A DNA stretch of 64,000 nucleotides from the NCBI GenBank assembly GCA_028583605.1, contig CM053329.1:18982455-19046454 (forward strand). Reading direction: 5' to 3'. Below are positions 59,901-64,000 of this stretch, piece after piece. Each line of letters starts with the position of its first letter. Within the stretch, counting starts at the first letter, position 1. Both the position numbers and the translations under genes were made by a program. The notes under the pieces are model-generated. The model did not search any database. It was given only the letters and a program-made list of their open reading frames with translations, and was not told the DNA's origin. This DNA comes from Dastarcus helophoroides. Lineage: Eukaryota > Arthropoda > Insecta > Coleoptera > Bothrideridae.

Positions 59901-62395
59901 TAGAGCGAATAAACTACAAAAAATATTTTAATCATGTATTGATACCACACTCACTTTTTCACTTCTTGATCCGTTTTAGAAACATTCTAATTAAAAAGCT
60001 TTTTATTTAAATAATTATTTCAAGTACTGGCGAGTTGAACCTACTTAGAAAAATCTTGGATAGTTTATTAAGTAGTTTTTCTAATTCTATACCACAAAAG
60101 AAAAAATGCTACCCTTATAAGATGTCCCTGCGTCTGTCTGTCGATGTATCATATGGATTATTTTGATAATTACTAACGGTAACGACCTGAAATTTGACAC
60201 AGTTAAAGAAGCCAATTTTTCGCTAATTTACCGAATATTTATATTTTTATTGCAGAGGGTTTTCAAGCGGGGGGGCTAAATTTTAAATGGGGTCAAGTGG
60301 GGTCTCATATGAAAGCGCTCAGTTTGTAGATTGCAAAACCGCATTTGTTTAATTTTTTTCCATCTTTGCTTTTAAGTAATAATCAAAAATATAGAAAAAA
60401 TCAACATTTTTTCCCTCTATTTCCAAAATATGGAGGCCGTAAAATTTAAAAAAATCCTAATTTATAACTAGTACTAATGAGGATTACAGAAAAGCTAAAA
60501 CGATTTATCTAACGTCTGTAGTTCCCAAAAAATTGACCACGAAATTACCATAGAATATGCAACTTTGCTAGGGGATGTTTACTAAATTCAGTAGCTGAGA
60601 AGGGAACCTAACACTCTAAGCTGTTTTTTATGAGTCTGTTGTCTGTGTCAGCAATTGAAAGCAAAAATGTTCATATTTATGAAAATACAGGATATAATCC
60701 CAATAAATAATATAATAATAATAATAATAATAATTTCAGAAAATCGAAGATATAAACTAGAGTAAATTTTGGAAAAAGCTTACTTATGATCGCTGAGCCT
60801 GCGAAAAGATTTAGGAGTAACAAAGAAAGCCATTATCATGCCTTAAAGGAGTTACAGTTATGTATTGAACACAATTTTTTAGAGCTAATATACTACAAAA
60901 AATATTTTAATCGTGTAATAATATCACACTCACTTTTCTACTTTTTGGTCCGTTTTAAAACATGAAAATTAAAAAGTTTTTTGTTTAAATATTTCGAGTA
61001 CTGGCTAATGGATCGTAATTAAAAAATCTTAGATAGTTCATTAAGTAGTTTTTCTAATTGCATACTACAAAAGTAAAAATGTTACCCTTATAAGATGTCC
61101 CTGCGTCTGCCTGTCGATGTGTCATATTGATTATCTTGATAATTACTAACGCTAACGACGTGAAATTTGACTTAGTTAAAGAAGCCAATTTTTCGCTAAT
61201 TTTCCGAATATTTATATTTTTATTGCAGGGGGTTTTTAAGCTGGGGGGCTAAAATTTAAATGGGGTCAAGTGGGGTCTCATATGAAAGCGCTCGGTTTGT
61301 AGATTTTAAAAGGGCATTTGTTTAATTTTTTTCTATCTTGGCTTTTAAGTAATAATCAAAAATATAGAAAAAATCAATAGTTTCCCCTCTATTTCCAAAA
61401 TATGGGGGCCGTAAAATTTAAAAAAATTCTAATTTATAATTAGAATTAATGAGGCGTACAGAAAAGCTGAAACGATTGATCTAACGTTTACAGTTCTCAA
61501 AAAATTCACCACGAAATACATCATTTACTTATAGAATATGCAACTTTGTTAGAGGATGTTTACTAAATTTAGTAGCTGAGAAGGGAAGCTAAACATTCTA
61601 AGCTGTGTTTTATGAGTCTGTTGTCTGTGTTAGCAATTGAAAGCAAAAATTTTCATATTTATGAAAATACAGGATATAATCCCAAAAAATACGAGGTGGA
61701 GTTATTTCAGAAAATCCAAAATAGAAACTAGAGTACATTTTGGAAAAGGTTTACTTATGATCGCTGAGTCTGCGAAAAGATTTAGGAGTAACAAAGCAAG
61801 ACATTACCACGTCTTAGAGGAGTTATAATTACATATTGAACATAATTTCTTTTAGAGCAAATATACTATAAAAAATATTTTAATCATGTATTAATATCTA
61901 CTTCTTGGTTCATTTTAGAAACATGCAAATTAAAAAGTTTTTTGTTCAAATATTTCAAGTACTGGCGAGTGAATCGTATTTAAAAAATCTTAGATAGTTC
62001 ATTTAATAGTTTTTTGAATTCCATACCACAAAATGAAAAATGCTATCCTAATAATATGACCCTGCGCCTCTCTCTCGACGTATCATATTTATTATCTTGA
62101 AAATCACTAACGCTATCGACTTGAAATTTGGCACAGTTAAAGAAGCCAATTTTTCGGTAATTTTCCGATTATGTATATTTTTATTGCAAGGGGGTTGAAA
62201 ATGGGGGGGTCAAAATTTAAAGTGCATCAAGTGGGGTCTCTAAAGAAAGCGCTTTGTTTGCAGATTCCAAAACCGCTTTTGGTTTAATTTTATTTAACTT
62301 GGTTTTAAAATTATAATCAAAAATATGTCAAAATATGCAATTTTTTCCCTCTAACTCCAAAATGTGGAGACTGAAAAATTTATAGCTGAACTGAA
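56968..62395 (+). repeat. ~965-bp macrosatellite, about six units
   Basis: The G-rich word GGGGGGCTAAA, followed by AAATGGGGTCAAGTGGGGTC, lies at 57379, 58342, 59309, 60276, 61249 and (diverged) 62210. Spacings are 963, 967, 967, 973 and 961 bp. Other landmarks are CTGTCTGTCGATGTATCATA, TGAAATTTGACACAGTTAAA, AAATATGGAGGCCGTAAAAT, TTATGAAAATACAGGATATA and GATCGCTGAGCCTACGAAAA. Inner units are very similar and the outermost diverged; the last is truncated. No long ORF exists, so it is not an array of genes. Confidence 0.95.
60702..60735. repeat. (ATA)n microsatellite inside one macrosatellite unit
   Basis: In this unit the phrase TACGATGTGGGGTTA found in other units is replaced by a run of about ten AAT/ATA triplets. 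Confidence 0.95.
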
Positions 62396-63530
62396 AATGG
62401 CTAGGAAAAGCAGTGCAATTATTTATAGTTGAAGAAGGATTTTGTTGTAGGATGTGACCGAAAGATATGCTTCTAGATTTCTAACAGAGATCTCTTCGTT
62501 GCTTTGGATTCATCAGTAAATGGGATAGTGTGATAATGGAGAGTAAACAAAACACAAAAACAATAGTACACCTAAACAAGCGTTATAATACGAAAAGGTT
62601 AAGGTAGAATGAAGCTCTTTACAATTGGTGCCAACTTAGAATGTCAATGCTCAAGCATTGCCACATTTGATCAGCTAGGAGACTGATCCTTCGAGACAAA
62701 TTAACCATTTGGTGCCAAATTTGTCAAATGTTTTCGCTCGTCTTCAAAGCGAGAACTCGTGGGCTATTTCGTAATACACGTCGGACATGTCGGGAATCTT
62801 CTGTGGAATTGACGGGATTAAAGAATTCTCCCATTATCGAAACATTCCATGGCGGATTAAGCGAACGAAATCATCGGAATCCGGCTAAGATAAGTGATTA
62901 AGTATTGCGACATTCAGTCTAATTAGTAGTTGGTATTGCAGATGCTAATAAAATTAAATGTCGTCGGAGTTTATTGCCATTTCGCCCGCGATACACAGGC
63001 GAGAGGACTCCCGACAAAAATTTTTCCAATTCTAGTGTATCCAACGCCGTCGGAAATTCATAAGTGATTGCGTTTAAATTCTTTTCTTTGCACCGAGTGC
63101 TGTATTTTAAATAAATCGCAGTTTAATGATAGCTTACCAAGTCATAATTTATTTACGCCAATCAGAAATTAGCTTATAACGCGTCACGTAAGTATATCTG
63201 GGCAATTAATCGCTCATTATCCAGATCGCACAAGATGCTCTGTTTAGTGGATTTTTAAAAGAAAACACTTATAAAACGGCGCGCAGTGTATGTTCTCTGC
63301 CTCCGAGGTCTGCCATTATTCAACATAATTCTCCTTTACGACTATCAAGCGTGTTGATTAGAGGAAAACAATTTCCATAATTAATTTCGCCTTATAAATT
63401 TCAACGAGCAACACATAAATTGTTCTTAATTTAATTATTCATAATTTTACACTACTTTCGTTGTTTCGCACGCCTTGCGCATTCAAATGAGCAGATGCGA
63501 GAAACAATTTGCCGCTTCGACTCTAAGGAA
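62396..63530. other. Unique DNA, no gene seen
   Basis: Mixed-composition sequence with GC-richer patches near 62750-63050. No ORF above 60 codons or RNA gene was seen. Confidence 0.5.
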
Positions 63531-64000
63531 TGTTCGATTAGGTTATGTTCGATTAGGTTATGTTCGATTAGGTTATGTTCGATTAGGTTATGTTCGATTA
63601 GGTTATGTTCGATTAGGTTATGTTCGATTAGGTTATGTTCGATTAGGTTATGTTCGATTAGGTTATGTTCGATTAGGTTATGTTCGATTAGGTTATGTTC
63701 GATTAGGTTATGTTCGATTAGGTTATGTTCGATTAGGTTATGTTCGATTAGGTTATGTTCGATTAGGTTATGTTCGATTAGGTTATGTTCGATTAGGTTA
63801 TGTTCGATTAGGTTATGTTCGATTAGGTTATGTTCGATTAGGTTATGTTCGATTAGGTTATGTTCGATTAGGTTATGTTCGATTAGGTTATGTTCGATTA
63901 GGTTATGTTCGATTAGGTTATGTTCGATTAGGTTATGTTCGATTAGGTTATGTTCGATTAGGTTATGTTCGATTAGGTTATGTTCGATTAGGTTATGTTC
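63531..64000 (+). repeat. Flawless 15-bp minisatellite, at least 31 copies, open at window end
   Basis: TGTTCGATTAGGTTA repeats without a single visible change from 63531 to the last base (470 bp). The unit contains TTAGG, the canonical insect telomere word, flanked by TTCGA. The left junction with unique DNA is sharp, after CTAAGGAA. Confidence 0.97.

Noticed and set aside
1..64000. CRISPR array
   Set aside because: Many regular repeats exist, but none alternates short identical repeats with unique spacers of constant length, and the DNA is eukaryotic.

Overview
The window looks like an AT-rich arthropod, probably insect, chromosome region that is almost entirely non-coding. The insect reading rests on the AT-rich background, a terminal array containing TTAGG-like words, fossils of a non-LTR retrotransposon reverse transcriptase, foldback and MITE-type elements, and tRNA-like Pol III units. 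Nothing bacterial is visible: there are no operons, ribosome binding sites or long ORFs. I found no protein-coding gene I can defend. The longer open frames are by-products of tandem repeats whose period is divisible by three, or short chance frames. The order could not be settled from sequence alone. The setting fits pericentromeric or subtelomeric heterochromatin, or a very large intron.

Layout. 1-2.3 kb: AT-rich DNA, an (AG)n run and a decayed ~260-bp tandem repeat. 2.3-2.9 kb: a MITE with near-22-bp perfect inverted ends. 2.9-7.2 kb: AT-rich DNA with scattered foldback elements. 7.2-10.5 kb: a 240-bp satellite passing into a ~640-bp composite satellite. 13.6-15.0 kb: a ~175-bp satellite with a four-monomer higher-order repeat. 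16.1-21.9 kb: a satellite whose monomers encode the SGVPQGS motif of non-LTR reverse transcriptases. 22.3-25.1 kb: mostly unique DNA with an 18-bp minisatellite, a strong hairpin and a 70-bp repeat. 25.1-30.2 kb: a satellite whose ~455-bp higher-order unit contains two large palindromes. 30.2-32.7 kb: unique DNA with a tRNA-like gene. 32.7-43.4 kb: a ~359-bp satellite of about thirty monomers. 43.4-49 kb: mostly unique DNA with a second tRNA-like gene and a 183-bp-arm palindrome. 49.6-54.7 kb: a 15-bp-period array. 57.0-62.4 kb: a ~965-bp macrosatellite. 63.5-64.0 kb: a flawless 15-bp minisatellite running off the window end.

Two mobile families tie the regions together. FB1 is a short foldback element with a small stem-loop core; three copies have perfect 11-12-bp flanking direct repeats and a fourth has 11 matching bases. 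FB2 is a longer palindromic element, also flanked by a 12-bp direct repeat. Both appear to have moved inside or between the satellite arrays. The best candidates for something undescribed are the reverse-transcriptase-derived satellite, the FB1/FB2 system with its ribozyme-like core, the satellite of nested palindromes, and the terminal 15-bp array.
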